Assembly (NCBI RefSeq): GCF_000275865.1
Contig: NZ_CM001555.1
Location: 1,762,967 to 1,826,966 of the forward strand
DNA length: 64,000 nt
DNA from: Methanofollis liminatans DSM 4140
Lineage (GTDB): Archaea; Halobacteriota; Methanomicrobia; Methanomicrobiales; Methanofollaceae
Direction of reading: 5' to 3'
Shown: positions 32,993-41,889 of the stretch, piece by piece
Position numbering within the stretch: position 1 is the first letter of the stretch
Layout of the letters: each line of letters starts with the position of its first letter
Program-made: the position numbers and the translations under genes
Notes under the pieces: generated by a model
What the model saw: only the letters and a program-made list of their open reading frames with translations
Database searches by the model: none
Told to the model about the DNA's origin: nothing

Positions 32993-34474
32993 ATGTCGCT
33001 GATGGTACTCGGGACAGCATCGCATGTCGGAAAAAGTACGGTCGTTGCCGGCCTCTGCCGCGCCCTCAAAAACCGGGGGATCACAAACGCACCCTTCAAA
33101 TCGCAGAACATGAGCCTCAACTCATGGGTGACGGAAGACGGCGCGGAGATCGGCATCGCCCAGGCAGTTCAGGCAAAGGCGGCAAAAGTCGAACCGACAG
33201 CCGAGATGAACCCCGTCCTCTTAAAACCCAGAGGGGACGCCAGTTCCCAGATCGTGCTCCTCGGCAGGCCGTACCGGGACGTGCACATTAAAGACTACTA
33301 TTCTGAGACCGACACCCTGCTTGAAGAGGCCCTGAAGGCCTTCAGAAACCTTGAAGAGCGCTACGGCACCGTCGTCGTTGAGGGAGCAGGCGGGGCGGCC
33401 GAGGTGAACCTCTATGACCGCGACATCGCAAATATCAGGCTCGCCAGGGCACTACGCCTCCCGATCATCCTGGTCGCCGACATCGAGCGCGGCGGGGTGT
33501 TTGCCCAGGCCTACGGCACCGTCAGCCTCCTCCCTGAGGATATCCGACCTCTCGTCGCCGGCATCATCGTGAACAAATTCAGAGGGGATCCCGACCTCTT
33601 CTCTTCAGGCGTCGGCCTGCTGGAAAAACTCTGCGGTGTCCCGGTCCTTGGCATCCTCCCGTACGCCGACCTCGCGATCGCCTCAGAAGACTCCCTCTCC
33701 ATCGGCGACAAGCAGGCTGGCGGGAGCCCGATCAGGATCGCCGTCATCAGGCTTCCCCGCATCTCGAACTTCACCGACTTCGAACTCCTTGAACGCCACG
33801 CCTCTGTCTCCTACGTAACGCCCGGCAAACCCCTTTCAGGCTACGACTGCATCATCATTCCCGGGACCAAAAACACCATAGAAGACCTCAAAGTGCTCCG
33901 CAGTTCAGGGATGGCAGACGAAATCTGCCGGATGCGGGCGGCGGGCGTGCCGGTGATCGGGATCTGCGGGGGGTTCCAGATGCTCGGGCAGCGCCTTACC
34001 GACGCCGGCTATGAGTCAGGGGAAGCGGAGGAGGCCGATGGGCTCGGTCTCCTCGACGTCAGGACCACCTTCTCCGCCTACAAAAAAACCACGCGCCAGG
34101 TCCGGAACCGGGCGGCAGACGCCCCGCCCATCCTCTCGCGGTTCGGGGAGGTGGAGGGCTACGAGATCCATATGGGCGAGACAGAGAACAGGGGGTGCAC
34201 TCCGGCTTTCGGAAACGATGGAGCGGTCAGCGCCGACGGTCTGGTCTTCGGCACCTACCTGCACGGACTCTTCGCCAACCCTCAGGCCACAGACGGGCTG
34301 CTCTCGTACCTTGCAGGAAAAAAAGGTCTCCCCTATACCGGCGCCGCCGGCGAGGGCGACCCCTATGACCGCCTTGCCACACTGCTGGAGGCGCACCTGG
34401 ACATGGATGCGATCGCCGCCCTTTCCCGGCAGGACGGCACTGCCAGCTTTAAGACGGCAGGGGGCCCACCATGA
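32993..34474 (+). CDS. cobQ: Adenosylcobyric acid synthase (CobQ/CbiP)
   Basis: 493 residues. N-terminal ATPase domain with [10 protein letters not shown] (residues 7-16) and [10 protein letters not shown]-terminal glutamine amidotransferase domain with the nucleophile Cys in [13 protein letters not shown] near residue 325 and the catalytic His in YLHGLFANP near 425. It amidates four carboxylates of the corrin ring in cobalamin synthesis. A methanogen needs corrinoids for methyl transfer (Mtr), which fits. An RHH-type gene follows on the same strand after 38 bases; its link to cobalamin is not clear. Confidence 0.96.
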   Translation: MSLMVLGTASHVGKSTVVAGLCRALKNRGITNAPFKSQNMSLNSWVTEDGAEIGIAQAVQAKAAKVEPTAEMNPVLLKPRGDASSQIVLLGRPYRDVHIKDYYSETDTLLEEALKAFRNLEERYGTVVVEGAGGAAEVNLYDRDIANIRLARALRLPIILVADIERGGVFAQAYGTVSLLPEDIRPLVAGIIVNKFRGDPDLFSSGVGLLEKLCGVPVLGILPYADLAIASEDSLSIGDKQAGGSPIRIAVIRLPRISNFTDFELLERHASVSYVTPGKPLSGYDCIIIPGTKNTIEDLKVLRSSGMADEICRMRAAGVPVIGICGGFQMLGQRLTDAGYESGEAEEADGLGLLDVRTTFSAYKKTTRQVRNRAADAPPILSRFGEVEGYEIHMGETENRGCTPAFGNDGAVSADGLVFGTYLHGLFANPQATDGLLSYLAGKKGLPYTGAAGEGDPYDRLATLLEAHLDMDAIAALSRQDGTASFKTAGGPP

Positions 34475-34511
34475 TCAGAATGCCGGCAGGCAACGCATGG
34501 AGTGAGACCGC

Positions 34512-34853
34512 ATGGTGATGAGATGCTCCTTCACCCTTGACCCGGAAATGCTTGACAGCATTGACACCTTTGCAAAGAAGCACAATATCGAGAGAAACGA
34601 GGCGATTCTCGAACTTATCGAGGCGGGATTCGCACGCTTCCAGGAAAACGGCGAGGTGGAAATAAAAACGCAGCGTACGTTCGAGGAGTTCGCCACCATC
34701 AGGAAAGACCTGGATGACCTCAGGGCCCTGGTACAGAATATGCGGGACGAGGTCCGCCTCGTCCACCACACCCTCGAGTCAGATTACGAAAAGGAGGCCC
34801 GTTGCGTGCCTTACCAGAGCCGCTATCCCTGGGAGTTCTGGAAACGCGATTAA
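34512..34853 (+). CDS. Ribbon-helix-helix (CopG-like) DNA-binding protein
   Basis: 113 residues. Start at 34512 with GGAGTGAGACC upstream; an ATG two codons later is possible. An RHH motif lies near the N-terminus (RCSFTLDPEMLDSIDTFAKKH then NRNEAILELIEAGFARF-type helix). A coiled-coil helix (residues 55-90) and a Trp-rich tail (YPWEFWKRD) follow. RHH proteins dimerise and insert their beta strand into the DNA groove. It follows cobQ in the same direction, so it may autoregulate or control cobalamin genes; unproven. It ends 4 bases inside the convergent gene. Confidence 0.8.
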   Translation: MVMRCSFTLDPEMLDSIDTFAKKHNIERNEAILELIEAGFARFQENGEVEIKTQRTFEEFATIRKDLDDLRALVQNMRDEVRLVHHTLESDYEKEARCVPYQSRYPWEFWKRD

Positions 34854-35101
34854 CTGATGATCGACATCATGCTCCTGAACCCCTCGCTCCCGTCGTCGTC
34901 GCACTCGACGGCGGTCACCTTCGCAAGATCGACCTCGTCGGTCGATCGCGAACGCATGCAGTAGGCTCGGGCAGGGGAGGCCACCCATCGCCCTTTTTCA
35001 AAGAACTGTCTGGAATGGACACAAAACCGGCAGTTCTCCAGGCTGCGGGGCACACCCTCCTGGCAGGAAACGCGCCCCTCTTCTACCTTCAGCACCCTCA
35101 T
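34850..35101 (-). CDS. Small Cys-rich hypothetical protein
   Basis: 83 residues with five Cys (C13, then CRFC near 24-27, YCM near 48, ECDD near 68), a possible metal or redox site. It lies 3 bases after the stop of the YkgJ-type gene on the same strand, and base composition fits coding DNA, so the pair is probably an operon. No family was recognised. It overlaps the convergent RHH gene by 4 bases. Confidence 0.6.
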   Translation of the reverse strand: MRVLKVEEGRVSCQEGVPRSLENCRFCVHSRQFFEKGRWVASPARAYCMRSRSTDEVDLAKVTAVECDDDGSEGFRSMMSIIS

Positions 35102-35104
35102 CGA

Positions 35105-35626
35105 TCATGATGGCGGCGCCGTTCCGGTTAAATCCTCTGCCTCGACGTACCAGACAGGATCATAGCCCGCCCCCTCAAGAATCCGGGCCGCTTCGGCACG
35201 CCCTTCCCGATCCTGCAGGTCGAGGTGGGCGATCCGCCCCTCCCACAGGGCCAAGAGGGCAGCGTCTTTGGTCTTCAGGCCTGTCTTCCCCCGGAGTTCT
35301 CCGACGGCGGCGGCGCCCTTCTCCACGCGCATCCGCACGCAACGGTACTCCCGGCAGAACGGCGGGCGGGAGGCACGGATCGTGCAGAGATAAGTCACCC
35401 CGTCCTGCCTGAGAAACGGGCACGCCGCCGGATGCGTCCACTGCACTGACGGCCGCGCAAAGAGGGAGAGATGGCGGTCCTCGACCCGTGCGGTGAACTC
35501 CCGGCGGGTGATCGTCTCCCTGCACCTGTACTCCCGCGGGCCGGTCTGCTTCAGAACGGCGATGTAACGGCCAGACCCCATGCAGCACCGGCCGCAGAGT
35601 GTGCAGGAGAAGGGTTCCTCTCTCAT
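35105..35626 (-). CDS. YkgJ-family cysteine cluster protein
   Basis: 173 residues from the ATG at 35626 (GAGGATC before it); the frame stays open upstream without conserved sequence. The family pattern is present: CTLCGRCCMGSGRY near residue 8, CPFLRQDGVTYLCTIRASRPPFCREYRC near residues 66-95. Eight or so Cys suggest a bound Fe-S cluster or zinc (UPF0153). The function of the family is not established. The small Cys-rich gene follows three bases later. Confidence 0.85.
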   Translation of the reverse strand: MREEPFSCTLCGRCCMGSGRYIAVLKQTGPREYRCRETITRREFTARVEDRHLSLFARPSVQWTHPAACPFLRQDGVTYLCTIRASRPPFCREYRCVRMRVEKGAAAVGELRGKTGLKTKDAALLALWEGRIAHLDLQDREGRAEAARILEGAGYDPVWYVEAEDLTGTAPPS

Positions 35627-35742
35627 GGCATGATCCTCGCCCGGTGCATACATAGCCTTTGTGCCCGTCGCTCCTCCGGCAGGATACGCTCTGCCCCACA
35701 CGCCCCCACAAGTTAAAATCCCAACGCACGCCACTATTCTCT

Positions 35743-36921
35743 ATGAAGGTCTGCATCATGTGCGGCGGCGAGGGCACGCGCCTGCGCCCCCTCACCTTTG
35801 AACGCCCGAAACCCTGCATTCCAATCGTGAACCGGCCGTCGATCACCCACCTCGTCACCCACCTCGCCGACCTCGGCTTCACCGAGATGGTGGTCACCCT
35901 CGGCTATAAGGGGGACGACATCGAGCAGGCCCTCGGCGACGGATCGCTCTTCGGCGCCGAGATCACCTACGTCCACGAGGACGTCAAACTCGGCACCGCC
36001 GGCAGCGTCAAAAATGCACAGCAGTTCCTCAACGGCACACCCTTCCTGGTCGTCGGGGGCGACCACGTGGCAGACTTAAACCTCCTCGAATTCTATCGTG
36101 AACACTTAAAAAGCGACGCAATCGCCACCATCGGACTCATCTCCATCGACGACCCCTCGGAGTACGGCATCGCCGAGATCGACGTCACCTACGCGATCAA
36201 GCGCTTCAAGGAAAAGCCCGGCCCCGGCGAGATCTTCTCGAACCTCGCCTCGACCGGGATGTACGTCTGCAACCCCGAGATCTTCGACTATATACCGGCC
36301 GGAGAGAAGGTGGACTTTGCACGGGACGTCTTTCCCCGCCTCCTCGCCGAAGGGAGAACAATCAAGGGCTGGCTTGCCCGCGGTAACTGGACCGACGTCG
36401 GCAGCCCGCGCTCCCTGCGGCAGGCCGAGCGCTGGAAGCTGCAGGAGATCACGACGACGAACATCGCCGGCGACCTTCATGTCAAGGGAGCAAAGATCAT
36501 CGGCCCGGTCTCCCTCGGCGGCTCCCTCTCCCTGGGCACCAACTCCCAGATCATCGGCCCGGTCTCGATCGGGCGCGGCACCACCATCGAGAGCAACGTC
36601 CTGATCGGCCCGTACACGAGCATCGGCGAAGACTGCGTGATCAAGAGCAATGCAAAGATCTTCTCCTCCTCGATCTACAACCAGGTGGTCATCGGCAACC
36701 GCACCACGGTCTCAGGGGCGATCATCGACAACGACACGATCATCGGGGATAACGGCTCCATCGAGAACGATACGGTTATCGGTCCGAGAGTGGTCATCCA
36801 GAACAACGTCACCATCCACTCGGGGACGCGGCTGTGGCCCGAGGTGATCGTGCCTGACGGTTCCGTGGTCAAGGAGCACGTCCTCAACGAAAAATATGAT
36901 CTGCGGTGTGAAGGATCCTAG
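35743..36921 (+). CDS. Sugar-phosphate nucleotidyltransferase with left-handed beta-helix domain
   Basis: 392 residues from the ATG at 35743. Nucleotidyltransferase signature GGEGTRLRPLTFERPKPC at residues 8-25, with VGGDHVADL as the metal/nucleotide Asp region near 108. From about residue 250, hexapeptide repeats (IIGPVSIGRGTTIES, VIGPRVVIQNNVTI) form a left-handed beta-helix. Family members make NDP-mannose, NDP-glucose or UDP-GlcNAc for surface glycans; the exact sugar is unresolved. A box A (AGTTAAAATCC) ends about 20 bases upstream, so the leader is very short. It overlaps the convergent gene by 4 bases. Confidence 0.92.
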   Translation: MKVCIMCGGEGTRLRPLTFERPKPCIPIVNRPSITHLVTHLADLGFTEMVVTLGYKGDDIEQALGDGSLFGAEITYVHEDVKLGTAGSVKNAQQFLNGTPFLVVGGDHVADLNLLEFYREHLKSDAIATIGLISIDDPSEYGIAEIDVTYAIKRFKEKPGPGEIFSNLASTGMYVCNPEIFDYIPAGEKVDFARDVFPRLLAEGRTIKGWLARGNWTDVGSPRSLRQAERWKLQEITTTNIAGDLHVKGAKIIGPVSLGGSLSLGTNSQIIGPVSIGRGTTIESNVLIGPYTSIGEDCVIKSNAKIFSSSIYNQVVIGNRTTVSGAIIDNDTIIGDNGSIENDTVIGPRVVIQNNVTIHSGTRLWPEVIVPDGSVVKEHVLNEKYDLRCEGS

Positions 36922-37712
36922 TTCTGCCGCACAAGCCTGTGGGTGATGGCAACGAGCGGGTGGCGGGCATAATCCATCACCTTGATGTCATCGAGGGTCC
37001 TGAGGTTCTGCGCCTGCGCCGTCCGTTCCATGCCGAGCTCCAGGTTCTCCGCGATCAGGATGATATAGGCGTCGAGCGTTTTGTATCCAAGCCGTTTCGC
37101 CGCGATCGCCCGGTGGTGACCGTCGACCAGGATATACCGCCCCGGGCGCTTCACCACGATCAGCGGTTCGGCGAGCCCCTTCTTGATCTCGTAGATCCTG
37201 CCCTCGAGTTCGTCCTCGTAGATCCGCGCCTGCGTGGGGAGGAGTTCGTCGATCGGGACATAGCCGCGTTTGACCGTCGGCTCGATCCCGTGGAGGCGGC
37301 GGAGGGTGTCCATGAAGTTGTACACCTTTTCAGGGGAGACATGCTCGATCTGCGACCTGATCACGTCGGCATTCGAGATGATCCCGATAAGACGGTTGTT
37401 CTCGTCCACCACCGGCAGCTTCTGGATGCCCGACCTGAAGATCACCCGTGCGGCGTCGTTGATGCTCATCTCAGGATCGGCAACGATGAGGTGACGGCTC
37501 ATGATCCGCTCGACCGGCGTTCCCGGATGGACTGCAAGGAGGTCCCGTGCCGCAATATATCCTACAACCTCTTTCTGGTCATTCACCACCGGAAAACCGT
37601 CGTGCTTGGTCTTCTGGATCTTCTCAATGACATCGCGCCCGGTCGCCTGCACACCCACCGTGACGACATCGTAGGTCATGTAATCTTTGACCCGTTTTTT
37701 GTCCATCATCAT
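36918..37712 (-). CDS. Two CBS domains fused to a ParB-like domain
   Basis: 264 residues. Paired CBS domains fill residues 6-125 (VKDYMTYDVVTVGVQATGRDVIEKI and VERIMSRHLIVADPEMSINDAARVIF). A ParB/sulfiredoxin-like domain follows (residues 145-235), with VPIDELLPTQARIYEDEL, EPLIVVKRPGRYILVDGHHRAIAAKRLG. CBS pairs bind adenosine nucleotides; ParB N-domains bind CTP or ATP. The fusion suggests a nucleotide-gated switch, seen in methanogens but without a known role. Two extra Met codons make the start uncertain by 3 residues. Confidence 0.88.
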   Translation of the reverse strand: MMMDKKRVKDYMTYDVVTVGVQATGRDVIEKIQKTKHDGFPVVNDQKEVVGYIAARDLLAVHPGTPVERIMSRHLIVADPEMSINDAARVIFRSGIQKLPVVDENNRLIGIISNADVIRSQIEHVSPEKVYNFMDTLRRLHGIEPTVKRGYVPIDELLPTQARIYEDELEGRIYEIKKGLAEPLIVVKRPGRYILVDGHHRAIAAKRLGYKTLDAYIILIAENLELGMERTAQAQNLRTLDDIKVMDYARHPLVAITHRLVRQN

Positions 37713-37834
37713 CTGTTTTGACCAACGCTACTTGAAGGATTCGATATATATATACTTTTGGAGAAAAGCAACGCCCGCCCGGCCGGAGAAATAGCGAGGG
37801 GGCGGGCAGCCCTGAAGAAAAAAGAGGAGTACCC

Positions 37835-38299
37835 TCACTCGATAGAGATGACCGATCCCTTCTGAGCCTCAGCCTTCTTCAAGCGGACTTCTAAAACACC
37901 GTTCTTGAAGCTGGCATGGGCCTCTTCCTCTTTCACGTCCACCGGCAGGGCGATCATCCGCTTCATCCGGCCGTACACCCGCTCTCGGACATAATAGCCC
38001 TCTTCAGAGTCTTCCTTCTCTCCTTTCTGCACGGCGGAGATCTCAAGCATCCGCGGTGTGACAAGCCGCAGAGAAATGTCTTCTTTCTCGGCGCCCGGCA
38101 GGTCAGCGACCACGACCACCTCGTCTTCATGGGCACAGACGTCCACCCTCGGCCCCTCGGTGCGGAGCGCAGGAAGGTACTTGCCTGCCCCGGTATCGGT
38201 CAGCATGGACTGGAACCGGCCTTCCATCTCGGCCCGCATCTCGTTCATCATCTCGTCGAAATCGCTCCAGAACGAATGAAATCCACCTCTCCGTACCAT
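37835..38299 (-). CDS. Hsp20 / alpha-crystallin small heat shock protein
   Basis: 154 residues from the ATG at 38299, with GGGAGATGAG upstream; the longer frame starts inside the promoter. N-terminal helix rich in Met (SFWSDFDEMMNEMRAEMEGRF), then the alpha-crystallin domain (GPRVDVCAHEDEVVVVADLPGAEKEDISLRL), the RVYGRMKRMIALPVDV region, and the C-terminal GVLEVRLKKAEAQ (V-L-V type motif region). It should form large oligomers that hold unfolding proteins. Its promoter region contains a perfect 8-base inverted repeat around the TATA box, a good candidate for heat-shock control. Confidence 0.93.
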   Translation of the reverse strand: MVRRGGFHSFWSDFDEMMNEMRAEMEGRFQSMLTDTGAGKYLPALRTEGPRVDVCAHEDEVVVVADLPGAEKEDISLRLVTPRMLEISAVQKGEKEDSEEGYYVRERVYGRMKRMIALPVDVKEEEAHASFKNGVLEVRLKKAEAQKGSVISIE

Positions 38300-38347
38300 T
38301 TCAGTCTCATCTCCCGGTGCCCGGAACCGGACACTAACAGAGAGTAA

Positions 38348-38379
38348 ACATATCCACAATATAAAAATTTCGGATATGT
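38348..38379. promoter_or_regulatory. Inverted repeat flanking the shared TATA box of hsp20 and the FKBP-like gene
   Basis: ACATATCC (38348-38355) and its exact complement GGATATGT (38372-38379) enclose 16 bases containing ATATAAAAATTT, an AT box usable in both directions. A regulator bound here would block both promoters. Confidence 0.6.
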
Positions 38380-38422
38380 CGAACCAGAGTCCTTATGGGT
38401 TCAGGATGCCATTGAGTACATA

Positions 38423-39127
38423 ATGGTTGCAAAGCCTCAGAAACGCACCCCCGAAACAAAGAGTTCGGGAAAGAGGACGAGGACCCAGCTTGCCATGCTG
38501 GTCTTCGGCGTCCTCTTTGCCATCGCCATGGTGGGCTCGTATCTCGCCCCGGCGATGGGCATATTCAAGAGCGTAAAGCCAGGAGATTCCGCCATCATCG
38601 ACTACACGATCAGGGACGCCGCCGGTGTTGCGGTGCTCACCACAAGCCAGACCATCCTTGTCGACACCTACAACAGCGGCGACGTGAGCTTTCTGACCTC
38701 ACAGATGAGTCTCGTCGGCGGGGCAAACGCCTCCTCCCGCGTAACGGCCGTACCCATCTACCTGCCGGACGGCACAACCGCAGATTTCGCCCTCCTCGAG
38801 TCTGACGTGACCGACCTCACGAACGGCATCCTCGGGATGCATGAACAGGAGTCGAAGACGATCCCGCTCACCCTCTCAGATCTCCCCCAGCAGATGAGCG
38901 CCACCGGCGCCGACCAGATGGGCATCAACTTCACAGAGTCGCAGGTCGGCGACCGCTTTACCATCGCCATGACGATCACCGACGATCCGACGATCTTCAC
39001 CGACCCGGAGAACGAGATCTCCTATGTCCGCGTCGGCACGATTACCGGAAAGACGAACGACACGCTTTTGGTCAACTTCGGGTATTCAACAGCCGAAGTG
39101 AAGGTCCTGAGCATCGCGCAGGCGTAA
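38423..39127 (+). CDS. Membrane-anchored FKBP-like protein
   Basis: 234 residues. A basic N-terminus (to residue 22) is followed by one membrane helix (LAMLVFGVLFAIAMVGSYLAP). The exterior domain begins SVKPGDSAIIDYTIRDAAGVAVLTT, the characteristic opening of FKBP/SlyD-type peptidyl-prolyl isomerases, with a large insertion (residues 90-190) in the flap position. Later sections (YVRVGTITGKTNDTLLVNFGYST) fit the closing strands. Key aromatic isomerase residues are not evident, so it may be only a chaperone. Divergent from hsp20, with which it shares the operator-like repeat. Confidence 0.65.
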   Translation: MVAKPQKRTPETKSSGKRTRTQLAMLVFGVLFAIAMVGSYLAPAMGIFKSVKPGDSAIIDYTIRDAAGVAVLTTSQTILVDTYNSGDVSFLTSQMSLVGGANASSRVTAVPIYLPDGTTADFALLESDVTDLTNGILGMHEQESKTIPLTLSDLPQQMSATGADQMGINFTESQVGDRFTIAMTITDDPTIFTDPENEISYVRVGTITGKTNDTLLVNFGYSTAEVKVLSIAQA

Positions 39128-39167
39128 ACCCGGTGGGTATTTATACCGCCCCTCCTTCTTTTTACCC

Positions 39168-39428
39168 ATGCCAGTACGGATCCTCTGCTATTACCAGGAA
39201 GGCTGCATGGGGTGCATGGAGCAGGAGCCCATCAACCGGCAGGTGGAAAATGAACTCGGGGTTACCATCGAGGAAAAAGACGCCCTCGAACACCCCGACG
39301 ATATCGCCGCCTACGGCCTGAAGGTGACGCCGACCATCCTCGTCATCGTCGACGGTGCGGTCAGAGAGCGCTTCGAGGGGGTCATGCACCGGGAAACACT
39401 GGAGAATGCGATAAAAAAGTATCTATAA
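39168..39428 (+). CDS. Small thioredoxin-like protein
   Basis: 86 residues, single thioredoxin fold: strand RILCYYQ, active site CMGC (C13, C16), helix, then VTPTILVIVDGAV with the cis-Pro (TPT) near residue 53. It is cytoplasmic and probably carries out thiol-disulphide exchange; methanogens have several small glutaredoxin/thioredoxin-like proteins. It starts 40 bases after the FKBP-like gene and could be co-transcribed. The tail overlaps the convergent zinc-ribbon gene by 6 bases. Confidence 0.88.
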   Translation: MPVRILCYYQEGCMGCMEQEPINRQVENELGVTIEEKDALEHPDDIAAYGLKVTPTILVIVDGAVRERFEGVMHRETLENAIKKYL

Positions 39429-39995
39429 GCGGGCTCCGTAGATCCGCTTGATTTTTTTTGCCACGGTCTTCCACCCTTCCTTCCTGAGCACCTGCCCCTC
39501 CCGCATCTTGATATGGGAAATCCTGAAACGGACGTTGCCGAAGGTGTACACGCCGTCCACGGCGAAGGGTTCCTCACCGTCGCAGAGCTTGTACAGCGGA
39601 TAGGTCTTCCAGCCCTTATGGACCGAGGCGCGGACGACGACCTCCTCGATCACCCGTGTCCAGAGGGCCGAGATCTCGGGTGCGGAGGCCCTCTCAACCC
39701 TTTTGTCCCCGGACTCGATCGAGGTCACCTCGACCGACAGCCCTTCGTCGCCGCAGTCTGCCACCATATAGTCGCCCACCGAGACGACGTCCTCCTCGAG
39801 GAGTTCAACGGTGCAGACCTCAGACGAGGCTTCGCGGCTCACGATCGCCTTGACGGTAAGGAGATTTTCCTTCGGTATCGGGATATGATGGACTGCCCCG
39901 CACGCGGTGCAGCGGACCAGGAGGTCCCCGCTCTCCTTGAGCACCTCATGATCGCTCTCTTCGCCGCACTGCGGGCAGATGGTGGTGATGTACAT
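39423..39995 (-). CDS. Zinc-ribbon protein, HVO_0476-like
   Basis: 190 residues from the ATG at 39995; the upstream open frame is not supported. An N-terminal zinc ribbon (CPQC ... CTAC, residues 8-33) is followed by a beta-rich domain (VELLEEDVVSVGDYMVADCGDEGLS) and a basic C-terminal tail (KEGWKTVAKKIKRIYG). Members are conserved in Euryarchaeota with no known role; the basic tail suggests RNA or DNA binding. An AT-rich promoter (TTAAATATC, complement of about 40015-40024) is shared with the divergent DUF371 gene. Confidence 0.8.
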   Translation of the reverse strand: MYITTICPQCGEESDHEVLKESGDLLVRCTACGAVHHIPIPKENLLTVKAIVSREASSEVCTVELLEEDVVSVGDYMVADCGDEGLSVEVTSIESGDKRVERASAPEISALWTRVIEEVVVRASVHKGWKTYPLYKLCDGEEPFAVDGVYTFGNVRFRISHIKMREGQVLRKEGWKTVAKKIKRIYGARL

Positions 39996-40025
39996 TGTAT
40001 AGAATAGCGTACATAGATATTTAAG

Positions 40026-40454
40026 ATGAAGGCACGGGATGTCATCCACTGTTCTGGTCATCCAAATGTGAGAGCCCTCCACCCCACCACCTTTGAGGTG
40101 ACGACGGAGCCCTCGCTCTCTCCTGCCGGCGACTGCATCATCGGGGTCTGCGCGGACCGGGGGGCTGCCGACCTCGATCCCGACCTGAAAGCCCTGCTCG
40201 CCGACGATCGTGCGATCGTCACCACGCGCCTGAGCGTAGACGGGGTCGAAACGGTCGTCATATCCCGGGGCAGCGCCGGTCTCACCCTCGACCACCCCAC
40301 CGACCTGGTCTGGCGGCGGAGCGCCTTCGTATGCGGGAGAACGGTCGCCGTCGGATCGGACACCGTGGCGCGGACCATCGACCGCCGCCTGATCGAGCTC
40401 CTCGCCGGAGGGGCCGAGCTTGTCGTCGAGATCGAGGCCTCTATTCCTGAGTGA
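40026..40454 (+). CDS. DUF371 family protein
   Basis: 142 residues starting with the family hallmark: GHPNVRALHPTTFEVTTEPSLSPAGDCIIGV (seen here in parts at residues 11-42). The pattern of strands suggests a small beta-barrel-type fold. DUF371 proteins occur in many archaea; function unknown. Divergent from the zinc-ribbon gene with a gap of 30 bases, and overlapping the convergent exonuclease subunit gene by 14 bases. Confidence 0.85.
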   Translation: MKARDVIHCSGHPNVRALHPTTFEVTTEPSLSPAGDCIIGVCADRGAADLDPDLKALLADDRAIVTTRLSVDGVETVVISRGSAGLTLDHPTDLVWRRSAFVCGRTVAVGSDTVARTIDRRLIELLAGGAELVVEIEASIPE

Positions 40455-40626
40455 GGGTGGCGATCGTCAGCTCGGCCTCAGCGAGGAGGCGTTCGCATTC
40501 CCGGATCAGGGCTTCGCCCCTCTTGAAGAGGGCGATGCTCTCCTCAAGTCCGGTGTCGTTGTCCTCGATCGTCCGCAGGATCTCTTTTAATTCGGTTATC
40601 AGTTCCTCATAGGTCTTCTGCATCAT
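40441..40626 (-). CDS. xseB: Exodeoxyribonuclease VII small subunit
   Basis: 61 residues from the ATG at 40626 (GGAGG six bases before); ATGs at 40632 and 40623 are possible. The XseB pattern is seen: YEELITELKEILRTIEDNDTGLEESIALFKRG followed by a second helix (RECERLLAEAE). It binds XseA as an elongated helical partner. Overlaps the xseA end by 20 bases, so the subunits are coupled. It is a mostly bacterial enzyme, probably acquired by an ancestor of this lineage. Confidence 0.9.
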   Translation of the reverse strand: MMQKTYEELITELKEILRTIEDNDTGLEESIALFKRGEALIRECERLLAEAELTIATLTQE

Positions 40627-41848
40627 ACACATCCTCCACAACAACCGTGCACCCGCCGTCGGCAAGCCGCAGGGCGATCTGGTCGCCGGGCAGGAGGCCG
40701 CGCACCGACCTGACCACCGCCCCGCCCTTTGTGGCGAGAGCGTAGCCGCGCTGCAGCGGGGCAAAGGGATCGTCTGCCCTGAGCCTTGCCTTCATCTCAG
40801 AGAGGGCAAGGCCGCGGCGCTCGACACCCTGCATACATCCCCTCACGATCCGCTCCTCAAGGTCGGAAAGACCCTGCCGCTGCTCGGCAATCCGCCGCCG
40901 GTATCGATCAGGCCTCAGGCGCAGACGGAGATTTTCGAGTTCATCCCGTCGACGCTCGGTCTGCCTGAACATGCCATCGGAAAGCCGCATCCTGTCTCGC
41001 CCCAGCCCCGCAAGAAGGTCGACGCGGTCGGGGACGGCGAGTTCAGCCGCGGCAGAGGGTGTCGGCGCCCGCAGGTCGGCGGCGAGGTCGGCAAGGGTGG
41101 TGTCCACCTCGTGGCCGACGGCGCTGATCACCGGCGTCGTGCAGGCTGCGATCGCCCGCACCACTTCCGGCCGGTTGAACGGGAAGAGGTCCTCGAAACT
41201 CCCCCCGCCGCGTCCGACGATCATCACGTCGGCCCTCCCGTCGGCGCGCCCGATCGCCGCCGCGATCTCGATATGGGCGAGATCGCCCTGCACCGCCGTC
41301 GGCGAGAGGATGACCTCCACCGGGTAGCGGCGGGAGAGGATATTGGTGATGTCGTGCAACACGGCGCCCGTCGCCGAGGTGACCACGGCAATCCGCCGCG
41401 GGAAGGCGGGCACGCTCTTTTTTCTGCCGGGATCGAAGAACCCCTCGGCGGCGAGTTCCTTCTTCCAGCGCTCGACGAGGAGGTGCTTCTCGCCCTCGCC
41501 GGCGCGGCGCAGGTCCTCGACGTAGAGCTGGCACTTCCCCTGCGCCTCAAAGAAGTCCACCGTCCCGAACGCCAGCACATCCATGCCGTCGGCAGGGTCG
41601 AACGGGAGTGCGGCAGCGTTCCCCCTGAACATCACCGCCGGGATGACCGCACTCTTCCCGCCCCTGGTTTCGGAGAGGGAAAAGAAAAAATGGCCGGCTG
41701 CGCTCCGTTTGCAGCCGGTGACCTCCCCGCGCACCCAGCAGCCCACAAGAGCCGGAATGTCGAGCGCACCCCTGATGATCCCGGTCACCTCGGCGACCGT
41801 GAGGACCGCCGCCTGCCCGTCGACCGGCAGGCCCGGGAACAGACCCAT
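40607..41848 (-). CDS. xseA: Exodeoxyribonuclease VII large subunit
   Basis: 413 residues from the ATG at 41848. An N-terminal OB domain (VLTVAEVTGIIRGALDIPALVGCWVRGEV) is followed by the catalytic core: RRIAVVTSATGAVLHDI near residue 140, the DVMIVGRGGGSFEDL motif near residue 200, and VISAVGHEVDTTLADLAADLRAPTPSAAAE. A long helical region and small C-terminal barrel (RGYALATKGG) end it. It degrades single-stranded DNA from both ends with XseB. Presence in an archaeon is less usual. Confidence 0.94.
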   Translation of the reverse strand: MGLFPGLPVDGQAAVLTVAEVTGIIRGALDIPALVGCWVRGEVTGCKRSAAGHFFFSLSETRGGKSAVIPAVMFRGNAAALPFDPADGMDVLAFGTVDFFEAQGKCQLYVEDLRRAGEGEKHLLVERWKKELAAEGFFDPGRKKSVPAFPRRIAVVTSATGAVLHDITNILSRRYPVEVILSPTAVQGDLAHIEIAAAIGRADGRADVMIVGRGGGSFEDLFPFNRPEVVRAIAACTTPVISAVGHEVDTTLADLAADLRAPTPSAAAELAVPDRVDLLAGLGRDRMRLSDGMFRQTERRRDELENLRLRLRPDRYRRRIAEQRQGLSDLEERIVRGCMQGVERRGLALSEMKARLRADDPFAPLQRGYALATKGGAVVRSVRGLLPGDQIALRLADGGCTVVVEDVYDAEDL

Positions 41849-41889
41849 TGAATTTATCGTGCGTCGGCGTCCTATATCAACCTGATACC

